A stretch of 64,000 bases of DNA, from positions 1-64,000 of the forward strand of contig CAUJHH010000058.1 in NCBI GenBank assembly GCA_963204725.1, written 5' to 3'. The position numbers were made by a program, and so were the translations under genes. Below the pieces are notes generated by a model. That model was not told the DNA's origin. It worked only from the letters and a program-made list of their open reading frames with translations, and did no database searches. The stretch comes from Planctomycetota bacterium (GTDB lineage Bacteria; Planctomycetota; Phycisphaerae; Phycisphaerales; UBA1924). The first letter of the stretch is position 1; each line of letters opens with the position of its first letter. Below, one piece after another: positions 44,996 to 55,500 of the stretch.

Positions 44996-46288
44996 TCAGT
45001 CTTCTTCCGGAGGCGTCTGCTCCGGGGTGGTCGGCTTGATGACCTCCCGCATGACAGTCGTTGCGAATCCACCTCTGGGCAGATCGAACGTGCAGCGCAC
45101 GTAGTGGCCGTGTTCGTCGATCCCACCCTCAACATCGATGTCAGAGATCGCGATGCGATGGGGGCGACGGGAACCCTCGATCATGCCTCGCGCTGCTCGG
45201 TCGAAGGCGATGAGCGCGTCGAGCGAGAGTCCCGATTGCTCGATCGCGTCGAGTTCGAGGCGATCGATGGGGCCCGCCGCGCGGCGCATCCGAGGTCCCC
45301 ACATCGGTCCAGAGGGGCTGATCTCAAACGTTGCGAGGCGCGGGGCGGTGTCGGGCGCAGCGAGGACCTCGTCCGTGACCTCGAACGTATTGCGAGACTC
45401 GTGATGGAATGCCAGGTCGCCTTCAAGCAGTGTAGAGAATGTACCGTCGGCGACTCGGCTCGCGAGGATCGCGTTGAAGACCGACGATTGCCACGAGGAG
45501 ACGTAGAACGAGAGCGCACGGACGCCGGAGGCCCGGATCGCGTGCTTCGGCTCGACACCCCGCGAAAGCAGGCGAAGAACGGTGCGCTCCGTATGAAGCG
45601 TGCGAGGGAATGCCGCGTACGCACCCGCGAAGTCGCCTCGCTCGTACATCTGTCTGGCTTCGAGGTGGGCTCCAGTGTGCTCGGGCAGCGGCATGAGCAA
45701 AAGGTCGATCGCTTGCTGAAAGTCGGATCGGATCAACGCGAGGCCGATGTCGTGGTTGTTGAGGAACGCGCCGAACCGCTGCTCGCCGAATGCGTTGGGA
45801 ACACCGGTGTGTGCGAGTCGGTCGAGCGTCCGTTTCGCGACGAGCGCCCGGCTCATGTCGGTTCCTCGCACCTTGATCGAGAAGCGATTGCCGATGAGGT
45901 GGCCTTGGCGCAGCTTATTGGTGTGGAGATCGGCCCAGAGGACGCCCATGCGTTCGTGCTGAAGCATCGGGAAGTCCTCGGGCTTCTTGCCCGGAACGTG
46001 GACCGATAGAACCTGGCGGGTGATCGCGTGCTTGTCCTTGAGTCCCGCGTAGCCGATCGCATCGTGGCGAACGCCGAAGTGGTGGGCGATGACGCCCATG
46101 GCCTCGAAGGTGGCCATCGATCGCTTCTCGATCAGGAGGTAGATGTGCTCGCCTTCGCCGCACGGGTCGTAGAGCGGGATCTCCTCGACAAGGAAGTCCT
46201 CAGGGCGTTGCTTGAGCGTGCCGCCTATGCCGGGTATGTCGGAGGTGGTGAAGGGAAGACTTGGGAGCGGCGTGCGTTGGACGGGCAA
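44996..46288 (-). CDS. truD: tRNA pseudouridine(13) synthase
   Basis: The 430-residue protein contains GYAGLKDKHAITRQ with the catalytic Asp of TruD, RPEDFLVEEIPLY near the N-terminus, and NRFSIKVRGTD and PNAFGEQRFG, typical of the family. It converts U13 of tRNA-Glu to pseudouridine. The start is a TTG at 46288 placed immediately after the TGA of the upstream gene, so translation is coupled. No better start exists before the core. Confidence 0.93.
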   Translation of the reverse strand: MPVQRTPLPSLPFTTSDIPGIGGTLKQRPEDFLVEEIPLYDPCGEGEHIYLLIEKRSMATFEAMGVIAHHFGVRHDAIGYAGLKDKHAITRQVLSVHVPGKKPEDFPMLQHERMGVLWADLHTNKLRQGHLIGNRFSIKVRGTDMSRALVAKRTLDRLAHTGVPNAFGEQRFGAFLNNHDIGLALIRSDFQQAIDLLLMPLPEHTGAHLEARQMYERGDFAGAYAAFPRTLHTERTVLRLLSRGVEPKHAIRASGVRALSFYVSSWQSSVFNAILASRVADGTFSTLLEGDLAFHHESRNTFEVTDEVLAAPDTAPRLATFEISPSGPMWGPRMRRAAGPIDRLELDAIEQSGLSLDALIAFDRAARGMIEGSRRPHRIAISDIDVEGGIDEHGHYVRCTFDLPRGGFATTVMREVIKPTTPEQTPPEED

Positions 46289-46771
46289 TCAGGGCTCCTC
46301 GTGCTTCGATGCGGCCTCGAGCACGTGCTCTTCGACGAAGATGGGGACATCGTTGGCGATGCCGAGAGCGATCGCGTCGCTCGGACGAGAATCGATGTGC
46401 AGCAACTCGCCCCGGCTATCTTCCACATCAAGGGTGGCGAAGAACGTTCCCTCCGCCAGGTCGCAGATCGTGATTGAACGAAGCGTTCCTCCGAGCGAGG
46501 AGACGACGCCGGCGAGCAGATCGTGTGTCTGTGGCCTCTTGATGGGTATGTTCTTGAGGCGTCGCTCGATGGCCTGAGCTTCGGGCAGTCCGATCACGAT
46601 CGGGAACGAGCGGAGGCCGGACTCGCCTGCGTCGAGCGAGGCGGATCCGTCCTCGAGATCTTCCAGATCGGCGTGCTCGATCGCGTCTGGATCGACTTCG
46701 CGCAGCTCGATCAACTGGTAGTCGTTGAGCTCCCTGATCAACACACGCGAAAGCTCCATCCTTACCGCCAT
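46289..46771 (-). CDS. Bifunctional nuclease (DUF151) family protein
   Basis: The 160-residue protein has the BFN/DUF151 pattern: FPIVIGLPEAQAIERRLKNIPIKRPQTHDLL, then the DVEDSRGELLHIDSRPSDAIALGI stretch, which is the family's signature near the C-terminus. Members are linked to DNase/RNase activity in archaea and plants; in this genome the role is not known. It stands between nnrE and truD on the same strand. Confidence 0.88.
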   Translation of the reverse strand: MAVRMELSRVLIRELNDYQLIELREVDPDAIEHADLEDLEDGSASLDAGESGLRSFPIVIGLPEAQAIERRLKNIPIKRPQTHDLLAGVVSSLGGTLRSITICDLAEGTFFATLDVEDSRGELLHIDSRPSDAIALGIANDVPIFVEEHVLEAASKHEEP

Positions 46772-46807
46772 CGAACCACACTCCTTTCGGACGTCATCAG
46801 TCGCCGT

Positions 46808-47668
46808 TCATGGGTCGCGTGATCCATCGTCGGAGCCGACGTGGGTGGCCGACCGGGCATCCGTCTCAGCCCCTTCTGTTTCGGAGGCGACTTCATCGCT
46901 TCCGTCATCGTGTTCGTGGTGATCGTGGTCGCATTCGAACTCGACCACTTCTCCGAACCTCTCGATGAGGTCCATTGGCACTCCGATATCGCCGAGGACG
47001 ATCTCCCCGCAGAACCGTCTGCCGGATTCGGTCAGCATCCCGTGCTTGAACGAAATCAGCGAGACAGTAAAGTCCGCCCGCACGCATCCCGGTGCCGCCT
47101 CACCGGTGTCGGCGTCGAGACCAGAAGGGAGATCGACAGCAAAGACCGATGCGCCCTCATCGCCGAGGGTGTTGCAAAGATTCAAGAGGGCGGCGGCTTC
47201 CGGGCGGAGTGCGCCGGCGAATCCGGTTCCGAGCACAGCGTCAACGACAAGCGTGGGACGCGAGAACGAGGCCGGGAGCGAACTCAGCGCGGCCCGCGGC
47301 CTTTCTGGGTTGAAGATCTTGATGGGGACTCCCATGCGTCGGGCGATCGTCAAGTTGATCATCGCATCTCCGGAGACACGCTCTTCCGGTCCGGCCAAGA
47401 TGACACCCACGCGGGCTCCAAGGTTCGAGAAGTGTCGAGCGGCGGCGAGGCCGTCTCCTCCATTGTTGCCGGTTCCCGCAAGCACGAGTACCGAAGGACG
47501 CTCCGTACACTCGATCAGGGCGTCGGCGCAGATGTCGGTGATCGAGCGGGCAGCATTCTCCATCAGAAGGATGGACGGGATGCCGTACTGCTCGGTGGCG
47601 AGACGGTCGATCTCGCGGCAGTCGGCCCGTGACAGCAATCGGTAGGTGTGGACGTGGGAGTCGCCCAT
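46808..47668 (-). CDS. nnrE: NAD(P)H-hydrate epimerase (YjeF N-terminal type)
   Basis: The ATG at 47668 has GGAG nine bases upstream (286 residues). SRADCREIDRLATEQYGIPSILLMENAA, VLAGTGNNGGDGLAAARHFSNLGA, and VDAVLGTGF, DLPSGLDADTG are the YjeF_N landmarks. It epimerises damaged NAD(P)HX for repair. The last 45 residues after FECDHDH are His/Asp/Glu-rich and not part of the domain. Upstream ATGs at 47731 and 47767 lack ribosome binding sites. No ADP/ATP-dependent dehydratase partner is fused. Confidence 0.9.
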   Translation of the reverse strand: MGDSHVHTYRLLSRADCREIDRLATEQYGIPSILLMENAARSITDICADALIECTERPSVLVLAGTGNNGGDGLAAARHFSNLGARVGVILAGPEERVSGDAMINLTIARRMGVPIKIFNPERPRAALSSLPASFSRPTLVVDAVLGTGFAGALRPEAAALLNLCNTLGDEGASVFAVDLPSGLDADTGEAAPGCVRADFTVSLISFKHGMLTESGRRFCGEIVLGDIGVPMDLIERFGEVVEFECDHDHHEHDDGSDEVASETEGAETDARSATHVGSDDGSRDP

Positions 47669-47770
47669 GTCAGCCGGCTCCGGGTCGTGTTGGGTATTGG
47701 CGTTCGGGTCGGTCGCACGCTTTCCTGGCATGTTCCGAGTGTAGGAGCCGCTATCCTTCCGGCTCATTCA

Positions 47771-48997
47771 ATGGTCTGGATCTGGGTCATCGCGGCGTAT
47801 CTCGGCACCGGGCTTTCACTTGCGCTGTTGGTCTACTGGTCGTTCGGTCTGGGACGGATATGGATCACGTCTCGAAGGGTGCCGACGGCACGAGCCGGGG
47901 TCGCCATGGCGGCGGCCTCGCCCCCCACGGAACTGGTTTGCGTGATTGTGCCCGCACACAACGAGGCCCACGCGATCAGCGGTGTGATCGCGTCTCTGAG
48001 ACTGCAGGACCATAGTGCGATGCGGGTGGTGCTTGCGCTCGATCGATGCACCGATGCGACCGCGAGCATCGCCAATGAGGCGATCGGGGGCGACGCGAGA
48101 TTCCAGATTGTGCAGATCGACCGGTGTCCCGAGGGATGGGCGGGAAAGGTCCACGCTGTCTGGTCTGGGGTGAATCTCTCGTCGGCCGCGGCAGAGGCGG
48201 AGTACTTGCTGTTTATCGACGCCGATACCGAGCTCGATCCGCGGTGCGTGTCGGCGACGACAGCGATGATGCGAGATGGCTCGCTCGACATGCTGAGTCT
48301 CCTGAGCACCCTTACCTACGAACGTTGGTTCGAGGCGCTGGCCCAGCCCGCTGCCTCGTTGGAGTTGCTGCGGCAGTACCCGCTCATGCGGGCGAACAGG
48401 GATGAGGGGCGGCGTCCTTTCGCGAACGGCCAGTTCATGATGTTCCGGGCCGAGGCCTACCGCGAGATTGAGACGCACGAGTCCGTCAAGGACGAGCTGC
48501 TGGAGGATCTAGCGCTTGCGCGGAGAATTGCGCAGGCTAGCATGCGAGCAGGCGTGTTCATCGCAGATGGCATGATGCAATGCCGCATGTACGAGTCGTG
48601 GAGCGCGTTCAGGAAGGGCTGGAAGCGGATCTACACCGAGGCCGCGAAGCGGCGATCGGCCAAGCTGAGGCGTGCGGCGTTCCGGGTGTTGTTCCCGGGA
48701 ACCATACTGCCGGGGTTCGCTGTGCTTTCTGTGGTGGCGGGCATCATGATGGCCTTCGTTCATGGCGATCGGATTCTTGGGTTAATCGCGGCAGGGATCG
48801 GCGTGGCTTCGATCGCGGTCTTTCTGGCCGCGCTCGCGCTGGCCTATCGGGCGGGGAGCGTCCCCTGGTGGGCAATTCCGACCTACCCCGTTGGTGCGTG
48901 GTTGACTTCGCGTATCCTTGCCGAAGCGGCCCGTGACCTTGATCGTGGGCGGCCCACGGAGTGGGGCGGCATGAAGTACGCGAGAACTCGGCAATGA
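47771..48997 (+). CDS. Membrane glycosyltransferase (GT2, HpnB-like)
   Basis: The 408-residue protein has one N-terminal membrane helix, a GT2 domain (VCVIVPAHNEAHAI, LLFIDADTELDP with DxD, then a QxxRW-like LRQYPLMRANRDEGRRPFANGQF), and three or four C-terminal membrane helices. This order matches hopanoid-associated HpnB-like or similar processive glycosyltransferases. The sugar and acceptor are unknown. Its stop overlaps the ExbD start (ATGA). A TATCCT at 47752-47757 may be its -10. Confidence 0.8.
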   Translation: MVWIWVIAAYLGTGLSLALLVYWSFGLGRIWITSRRVPTARAGVAMAAASPPTELVCVIVPAHNEAHAISGVIASLRLQDHSAMRVVLALDRCTDATASIANEAIGGDARFQIVQIDRCPEGWAGKVHAVWSGVNLSSAAAEAEYLLFIDADTELDPRCVSATTAMMRDGSLDMLSLLSTLTYERWFEALAQPAASLELLRQYPLMRANRDEGRRPFANGQFMMFRAEAYREIETHESVKDELLEDLALARRIAQASMRAGVFIADGMMQCRMYESWSAFRKGWKRIYTEAAKRRSAKLRRAAFRVLFPGTILPGFAVLSVVAGIMMAFVHGDRILGLIAAGIGVASIAVFLAALALAYRAGSVPWWAIPTYPVGAWLTSRILAEAARDLDRGRPTEWGGMKYARTRQ

Positions 48998-49449
48998 GAA
49001 CACGCATCAGACGCTCGATGCCCGAGGTTCGGCTCGAGATGACGCCACTGATCGATGTTATGTTTCTCCTCGTCACATACTTCGTGTTTGCGCTGGTGTT
49101 GATGATTCGCGCGGACGTGATCGATCTGACACTCCCGTCCCTGGACTCGGGGCGCCCCGCCACAGGCACCGCGATCACCATTGCGATCGACGATTCGGGA
49201 GCTATCAGGCTCGATGGCGAGGTCGTGCGGCTCGATGCGCTCGCCGAGCAGGTCCGTGCCGTTCAGCAGGAGAACCCGGGTGCAACACTGCTCCTCGCTT
49301 TCGACACGCAGGGCAAAATGGGGCCGGGCCTCGCGGTGATTGACACCCTTATGGGTGCCGGCATTACGAGATTCTCGATGGTCGGAAAGCCGAGTGGTGC
49401 AATTGAATCAGGCGCGGACGCCGCGAGCCCCGATGCGGGCGGTTCCTGA
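48994..49449 (+). CDS. ExbD/TolR family protein
   Basis: The 151-residue protein has a short N-terminus, one membrane helix (PLIDVMFLLVTYFVFALVLMI) that carries the functional Asp at the start, and a periplasmic domain with ITIAIDDSGAIRLDGEVV and LAFDTQGKMG. This is the standard ExbD/TolR pattern. No ExbB/TolQ gene is adjacent in the window. It overlaps the preceding glycosyltransferase by 4 bases, which is an odd pairing. Confidence 0.88.
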   Translation: MRTRIRRSMPEVRLEMTPLIDVMFLLVTYFVFALVLMIRADVIDLTLPSLDSGRPATGTAITIAIDDSGAIRLDGEVVRLDALAEQVRAVQQENPGATLLLAFDTQGKMGPGLAVIDTLMGAGITRFSMVGKPSGAIESGADAASPDAGGS

Positions 49450-49474
49450 CTGAGTCGGCTGTGACGGCTTCGGA

Positions 49475-50494
49475 CTACTGCTTCCGTTCGTAACGTGAGA
49501 GCGTCGCTTCCATTTCCTTGCGTTCGGCGGGTTTCGCCACGGAGATGGCCAGCTTTTGGGTCTGGATTGCGTTGGCGGCGTCTCCGCTTTCGAAGTGAGC
49601 TCGTGCGAGCGTGTCGAGAATCGATGCATCCTGGTTCTTGGACAATTCCACGGCGCGCTTCGAGAGTTCCATCGCGAGATCGAGTTGGCGTGAGGCCGTC
49701 TCCTTGTCGGTCAGGATCGTCCAGGCGATGCTGCTCAGAGCGTTGGCATTGATGTTGGCGGGGCCGTTCATCGCTTGCCTGGCGTAGGCGTAGGCCGCGG
49801 GGCGATCGCCCCGTGTCGTCAGGAGATACCCGAACTTGTATGCGGCGTACGGGCCGTACCGCTTCGGGTCTATCGCGACCAGGCCGTCGAGCTTCGCCAT
49901 AGCCTCGTCATGTCGCTGTGTACGGATGAGTTCGCGGATCTCAGCAGCGAGGGCCTCGCCCTTCTGAGCATCGTCGGGGTTGAATTCGTCATTGACCACG
50001 CGCTCGATGACCCCGTCGAGGCCCATCAACGGGTGGCCGATCCATGCGATCTTGCCGTGCTTGTCGATGACGAACGCGGTGGGAATGCCCCGTTGGCGGG
50101 CGGCGACCATGTAAGCCTGATTTGTCTTGGACCCGTCATCGAAGGCAACGGTGTACGCCAAGGTGTCGCCGGCACTCGCAACGTGTTTCCGGACTCTATC
50201 GAGAGTCTCGCCGTTGGCGTCCTTTGCGGAAACGCCGACGATGGTGGCCTGGTCCTTGTACGTCGTTTGCAACTCTGTAAGGTGAGGGATGCTTTTCTTG
50301 CAGGGCGGGCACCACGTCGCCCAGAACTCGACGACATAGACGTGGCCAGCGACGAACTCGGGGATCGGATCGCCTCGAACCCAGCTCGAGATTTCCAGTT
50401 TGGGTGCAGGATCGCCGATCGCGAGTTGTCCCTGAGCGATCGCGGAGTGAGCCACGAGCAGCAAGGATGCGACCAAGACCAAAAAACGGGACAT
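49475..50494 (-). CDS. Secreted thioredoxin-like protein with TPR-like C-terminus
   Basis: ATG 50494 with AGAGGA upstream (339 residues). A signal peptide (1-20) precedes an AhpC/TSA-Redoxin-type thioredoxin domain with the active site WCPPC in FWATWCPPCKKSIPHL, followed by GIPTAFVIDKHG. The C-terminal 150 residues are helical repeats (AYKFGYLLTTRG, AIQTQKLAISVA) resembling TPRs. It is probably a periplasmic disulfide reductase such as a ResA/TlpA-like protein. The gene is convergent with exbD and divergent from the TonB-like gene. Confidence 0.85.
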   Translation of the reverse strand: MSRFLVLVASLLLVAHSAIAQGQLAIGDPAPKLEISSWVRGDPIPEFVAGHVYVVEFWATWCPPCKKSIPHLTELQTTYKDQATIVGVSAKDANGETLDRVRKHVASAGDTLAYTVAFDDGSKTNQAYMVAARQRGIPTAFVIDKHGKIAWIGHPLMGLDGVIERVVNDEFNPDDAQKGEALAAEIRELIRTQRHDEAMAKLDGLVAIDPKRYGPYAAYKFGYLLTTRGDRPAAYAYARQAMNGPANINANALSSIAWTILTDKETASRQLDLAMELSKRAVELSKNQDASILDTLARAHFESGDAANAIQTQKLAISVAKPAERKEMEATLSRYERKQ

Positions 50495-50627
50495 GTCTCG
50501 TTCCTCTGTCGAAATAGGTTGCATATGCCGTCAGTGACCGTCTGACGGAGTCCGAACTCCGGACACCCCTCAGCAGTACATACAGTTACGGGTGGTTTCT
50601 GGTGCGTTGAGAGCCGGAGAATAGCGG

Positions 50628-51938
50628 GTGTCGAGATCACGCGAGAGCAACGATCGGGCTGGCTTGACTGTCGCTATTGCGATCAGCGTTCTGCTGCACC
50701 TCGTTGCAGGCGTGGTCGTCTTCGGTCGCCTGGACGCCGAAGCGACCGGTCGGCCAGTTGAGGCGCATGATGAGGAATTCACTGACCCCCAAGATCAACT
50801 CGAACCACCTCCCCAGCCTCGTTTGCGTCTCGGAATCGAACGGTCTTCGCACGCGAGCGTGACGTGGCTCGGATTCGAAGTGCCAGAAGAGCACCAGGTC
50901 ACAGAGATGTCGATAGTCGAACAGGCCGCCCTCGCGGTCCAGGATGTGAGCGGGATGCGTTCTGGAGTGCCCGAGGCAAGTGGTCAGGAGGTGTCGAGCG
51001 TGCCGCATGTCACGCACGCACCGCCACCCCCGGAACCGGAGGCAATGCCGACCATTGTGACGGCAAGGCCGCCCGCGGATCAACCCATCGAAGCCGTTGG
51101 CAACGCCGGTCCGGATGTCCCCGCGCCGCCAGAGAAGCCCACGTCCCCGCCGACGCCTCCCGTGGTGCTCGTTCCCACAACCGGGATCGAGCGAGAGGGG
51201 CCAGCGCGGGACGCAGAGCTGGTGCTGAGCAACAGGATCGGTGCCAAGCCCCCGGAAACCACCGACGCTCCAGATGAGCCGGCCGCGGTACCCGCCGAGC
51301 CGGATCCGGTTGTCACATCGGCGTCTGGAGATGTGTCGGATTCAGCCATTCGTGTCGAGTCGCCCGATGGACCGCGGCCTGCCGCCACCGAACCGGTCGC
51401 CGACAGGCCTGTGGAAAAACCCGAGACACCGGCACCATCTGAGGAGCCCCCGCCGGTCGATCGCGCCCAGCCAACGTCGCCTGCTCCGGGTGAGCAACCG
51501 GGAGAGAGTGTTGGAAACTCGCACGCGCTGGGTGAGGGGGATGCGCTCCGGATCGGACTCCGAAGCGACAAGGAATCGCCCGCGAGCGCGCTGAAGCGAG
51601 CGATGAAGTACCGCCCAAGTAAGCCGCCTGCAGTGCAGGGGCTGGAACTAAAGACGGTCGAGCCGCGTTGGCCGGTTTCGGTGCGACTGACGAGCAGCCC
51701 GCGCAACCCTGTGGTCGTCATCCACTTCGATCGGCGTGGCGTGGTCACGCGGGCGGACTTTCTCAAGGACGAGAAGAAGCAGGTCGTCTACAGCACCGGC
51801 GAACCGGCTGTGGATGAACCGCTGCGAACGGCGATCTTTCAGTGGAGAGCGAAGGGAGAGGAGTTGCTCCGGATTCCGGCCGATAATCCCGATGCGACAG
51901 TCTCCATCGTCATGGAGATTCTCCTGAATTCGCGTTGA
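50628..51938 (+). CDS. TonB-like energy transducer
   Basis: The 436-residue protein starts at a GTG. It has one N-terminal membrane helix (VAIAISVLLHLVAGVVVFG), a very long Pro/Glu/Ala-rich spacer (about 60-320) and a C-terminal domain of about 100 residues with RGVVTRADFLKDEKK and an EPLRTAIFQWRAKGEEL helix, the TonB C-terminal layout. The spacer would span the periplasm. It should work with ExbB/ExbD; ExbD is encoded 1.2 kb away. Confidence 0.75.
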   Translation: MSRSRESNDRAGLTVAIAISVLLHLVAGVVVFGRLDAEATGRPVEAHDEEFTDPQDQLEPPPQPRLRLGIERSSHASVTWLGFEVPEEHQVTEMSIVEQAALAVQDVSGMRSGVPEASGQEVSSVPHVTHAPPPPEPEAMPTIVTARPPADQPIEAVGNAGPDVPAPPEKPTSPPTPPVVLVPTTGIEREGPARDAELVLSNRIGAKPPETTDAPDEPAAVPAEPDPVVTSASGDVSDSAIRVESPDGPRPAATEPVADRPVEKPETPAPSEEPPPVDRAQPTSPAPGEQPGESVGNSHALGEGDALRIGLRSDKESPASALKRAMKYRPSKPPAVQGLELKTVEPRWPVSVRLTSSPRNPVVVIHFDRRGVVTRADFLKDEKKQVVYSTGEPAVDEPLRTAIFQWRAKGEELLRIPADNPDATVSIVMEILLNSR

Positions 51939-51956
51939 GCGGTCCGAATCGAGCGG

Positions 51957-52550
51957 GTGCGTATGGCTGCGGGCATAGCGAATACAGCGTGGGGATTCGT
52001 GCTGGCCGGCATCGGCGCGGGCGGGGTCATCGGTACGATCGCTCTGGCGCAGCCGATGAATCCATCGCTCTTTCAACGCGTCGACGCCGGTCGAGCGGAT
52101 ACAGGGCCGCTGGCGACTTCGATCATCCAGTTTCCTGAGGATCTCCGCGTTCCGACTGGATTCGAGTACGTGTACAGGGACCCGCGCGACGAGGGATCGT
52201 TGATCCGAGTCAGTGGAGGGCTGATTGCCGAATTCCCGCGATCACAGTACGACACCGCGCAGGGTGGGTTCGTGCCCGTTGTGCCGCCCGACACTGTCTT
52301 TCGGATCGGGATGCCCGGGGCATGGAGCTGGGACGGCGGGGAACGGGGATTGCCGGTTCAACGGTCATTCAACGCGATCGATAGGCGAGTTCCGGTGACA
52401 GGAGCGCCAGCTCGGCCGAGTCCAGATGACTCGATCGACCGTTCGATGTGGCAGAGCGATGTCTACCGCGCGATCAGGGTTCGTGAGTTGCTTCGGTCCA
52501 TCGGGCCGGAGGGATCGGACGTCGGGCCGCATGCAGGTTCAGAGCGATGA
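51957..52550 (+). CDS. Hypothetical secreted protein
   Basis: The 197-residue protein begins with a signal-like helix (WGFVLAGIGAGGVIGTIALA) and then a soluble beta-rich domain with SIIQFPEDLRVPTGFEYVYRDPRDEG and VVPPDTVFRIGMPG. No family is recognised. It follows the TonB-like gene by 18 bases, so both may be co-transcribed. The ATG at 51963 is an alternative start. The 3' end overlaps the convergent helicase gene by 12 bases. Confidence 0.6.
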   Translation: MRMAAGIANTAWGFVLAGIGAGGVIGTIALAQPMNPSLFQRVDAGRADTGPLATSIIQFPEDLRVPTGFEYVYRDPRDEGSLIRVSGGLIAEFPRSQYDTAQGGFVPVVPPDTVFRIGMPGAWSWDGGERGLPVQRSFNAIDRRVPVTGAPARPSPDDSIDRSMWQSDVYRAIRVRELLRSIGPEGSDVGPHAGSER

Positions 52551-55500
52551 GCTCACAGCGCGGCCGAATTGGGTAAAGAGCAAGATGCAACGGACGGAGC
52601 CGGTCGAGAGGCGTGTGGAGGCGACCAGCGCATCGCGATACGCCCGGATCTGTGGTGCGTAATGGTGAGCTCGTTGGCGCATCGAGTCCTCGTCGAACAC
52701 GGCGTCCGTCTTGAAGTCAAGGAGCGTGGCTTCGAGGGGTGAGCCTCGAGCATCCCGCCTGATCACGACGCGATCAAATCGCCCCGAAAGGAGCAATGGC
52801 TCGGCTTTGGAGTTCATGCGTGTCGCAAATGCACGCTCGCGCCAAAGGTCGAGTGTTTCACCGTTTGAGAGTGGGAATGCGTCCCGCGAGAGCCACCGGG
52901 CGATCTCTGGGCGTGAGAGTGCCGAGTGAAAGGCGGCGCGGGCTTCCGCGGCCTGCTCGTGTGTCGCGCCGACCGTGAGCGAGAGTTGGAGCAGCTTCTC
53001 ATCCGTGGGTGTTCCGTCTTCGAGCCACGCCATCTCCTCGAAGAGCGTGTGAAGAAGCGTTCCCCTTGAGCGGCCCTCGTCGCTCACAGGCCTGAACGCC
53101 TCGCTCAGCGTCCTCGAATCGCTTCCCTCGAGTGAGGATGGACTGACGCGGGCAAGGCGACCGGATGGTCTGGTTCGTGCTCGCGCGAATCGGAGCGTCA
53201 GTTCTGTCGCCGTCTCCGGGCTCGGGGGCGTTGCTTGTGCGGCTCGAGCCGTGACATGCGCCGCCCAATCACCCAGTGTCCCGTGGTATTGTGTGCCGCC
53301 GGATTCGATCGGCAGACAGCCCCCAGTGAGTGCTGCAGCGATGAGGCGCCCGGGATAGACCGTCGTACTTGTCTTGGAAGGCAGCTTCAGTGAGCGATCG
53401 CTCACGATCACGTCCAGCACGTGTCGTGCCCGGGTCATGGCTACGTACAGGACGCAGAGGCCTTCCATCAGCACACGGTTCCTGGCGCGAGCAACGATGG
53501 CGTCGAGAGCGGGCTCTGCCTTCTGCAACGCGGGGCTTGGGCGGCACGTGATCTGGGTGATCGCGCCGAGAGGCTCGGGACGATCACCGATGATGTCCGC
53601 GCTCTTGCGAAACATCGCGGAGCCAAGGTCTGTCAGAATCACGACATCGAACTCAAGTCCCTTTGCGGCGTGTGTCGTCATCACCCGCACCGGTGTTGAA
53701 GCAAGATCGCGGACACGGGACGCGTCGATGGCGTCGACCATCTCCGCACACCAGGCGCGGCCATCTGCATCCAGACGGCGGGCTAGCTGGATCAGAGAGA
53801 GGCAGCGGGCGTGCTCGCGTGGGCTCATCGAGTCTGACGTGGCCTCGATCAGACCCGCGAGCGTGCTCGCCAGGCCATCTCTTTCGACATCAGACCGAAT
53901 AGACGACGCAACATGGGCGGTCACGGCCTCCGACGCATCGGGCCGGAGTCCGACGCACGGTCCTAACGGCGAGGATGCAACGTGGAATCGTGCGGCGGTA
54001 TCGGATGGATGATCGGCGAGATGGAGCAGCGAGCGGATCACGCCGCAGGGGGCCGCATCAAGCAGCGATGCCGCGCCCTCTTCGCTCGCTTCGATCCCGG
54101 CCTCAGCCAGCGCGTGGATGATCGGTGCGATGGACTTGTTGGAGCGAACGAGGATCGCGATACTGGCCGTGGCAGACTGGGCCCTACGGATGGCGACACG
54201 TTGCACGGCGAGGGACACCTCGGACTCGGCGACTGCGGGACCGTCATCCGGCGAGTCGCCTTCTTCCACGCTGCTCTGCAAGTCTTCGGCTTGTATGCTC
54301 TCATCAGCGGCGGGAACAAGCAGCGTCGTCTCGCCGGGCAATTCGAGGTCGTGCGCCTTGTGCTCCACCCAACAGGAATGCCATCGTTCGGCGAGTTCGC
54401 TGTTCCCGGCGAGGCCGACGTTGGATGCCAGACTTCCGAAGACGAGATTCACCGCATCGAGCACCGCACGCGATGAACGGCGGGAGACCGACAGCGAACT
54501 CCGACTGATCTGCGGCCATCGCTCCGCGATCGCTGGCAGTAGCTCTGGTTCCGCGCCGTTCCACGCGTACAGCGACTGCTTGACATCTCCAACGCAGAAG
54601 AACGTGCGATCGGGCGGCTCCGCCGCGACTATTTCCCCTACAAGCGGCTCCAGAAGCCGGAACGAGGACATCGAGGTGTCTTGGAATTCGTCGAGAAGCA
54701 GGTGGCGCACGCGGCCATCGAGTCGAAAGTACGCGTGCTCTATCCCTTCCGTGCCGATGTGGGCGAGCACGGCGCGCGGGACGTCTTCGAACCGCCAAAC
54801 TCCGCGTTCGGACTTGAGCGATTCGTACTCGCGATCGAAACGTTCAAGGATGGCGCGTGCAGCGCGGGTTCGTGCCGCGAGCTTGCGGTCGAGAGATCCA
54901 ACTGCCATGTCAAGAGCCGCGCGGAAGACGGCCAAGGTCTGTGGGGGGAACTCCTTTTTGTCGAAGGTTCCGGCGAGGATGTACTTCCCCGCCCGATCGA
55001 GGAACGCGTCGAGTTGGTCGGAGCGGAAGAGGTCGGCGCAGTCCTTCTGGAGCGAGATCCATTTCTTTGGATGGGTTCCGTCTTTGTTGGAGGGCAGGTC
55101 TGCGTTCATCATTTCGTCGGCGATGCGCCCGAGAGAAGCAGCAGAAGCATCGGCTGTATCCGTTGGTTCGAGGAGGGCGGCAGAAACGCCCCAGATCTCT
55201 GGCTCGTGCCTCGTCTCGCGGAGGAGTGTGAGGCCGTGCGAGATGATCTCGTCGAGTCGACGCATCACACCCGCACCCGGCTTGTCGTCGTAGAGCAGGC
55301 GGACCAACGCGGCCATCTCTCCCGGTGCCGCGTTCTCGAGTGCAGCTTCGAGGGCTTCGTGGCGGATGGAGTCGTCTTCCGCGTCATCCGCGATGCGTCG
55401 GTCTGGTCCGGCTCCGATCTCGAGTGAGAGTACGGAAGCGAGGCGATGGAAGAACGAGTCGATGGTGAGGATTCCGAAACGATCGAGCGATTCGGAGATC

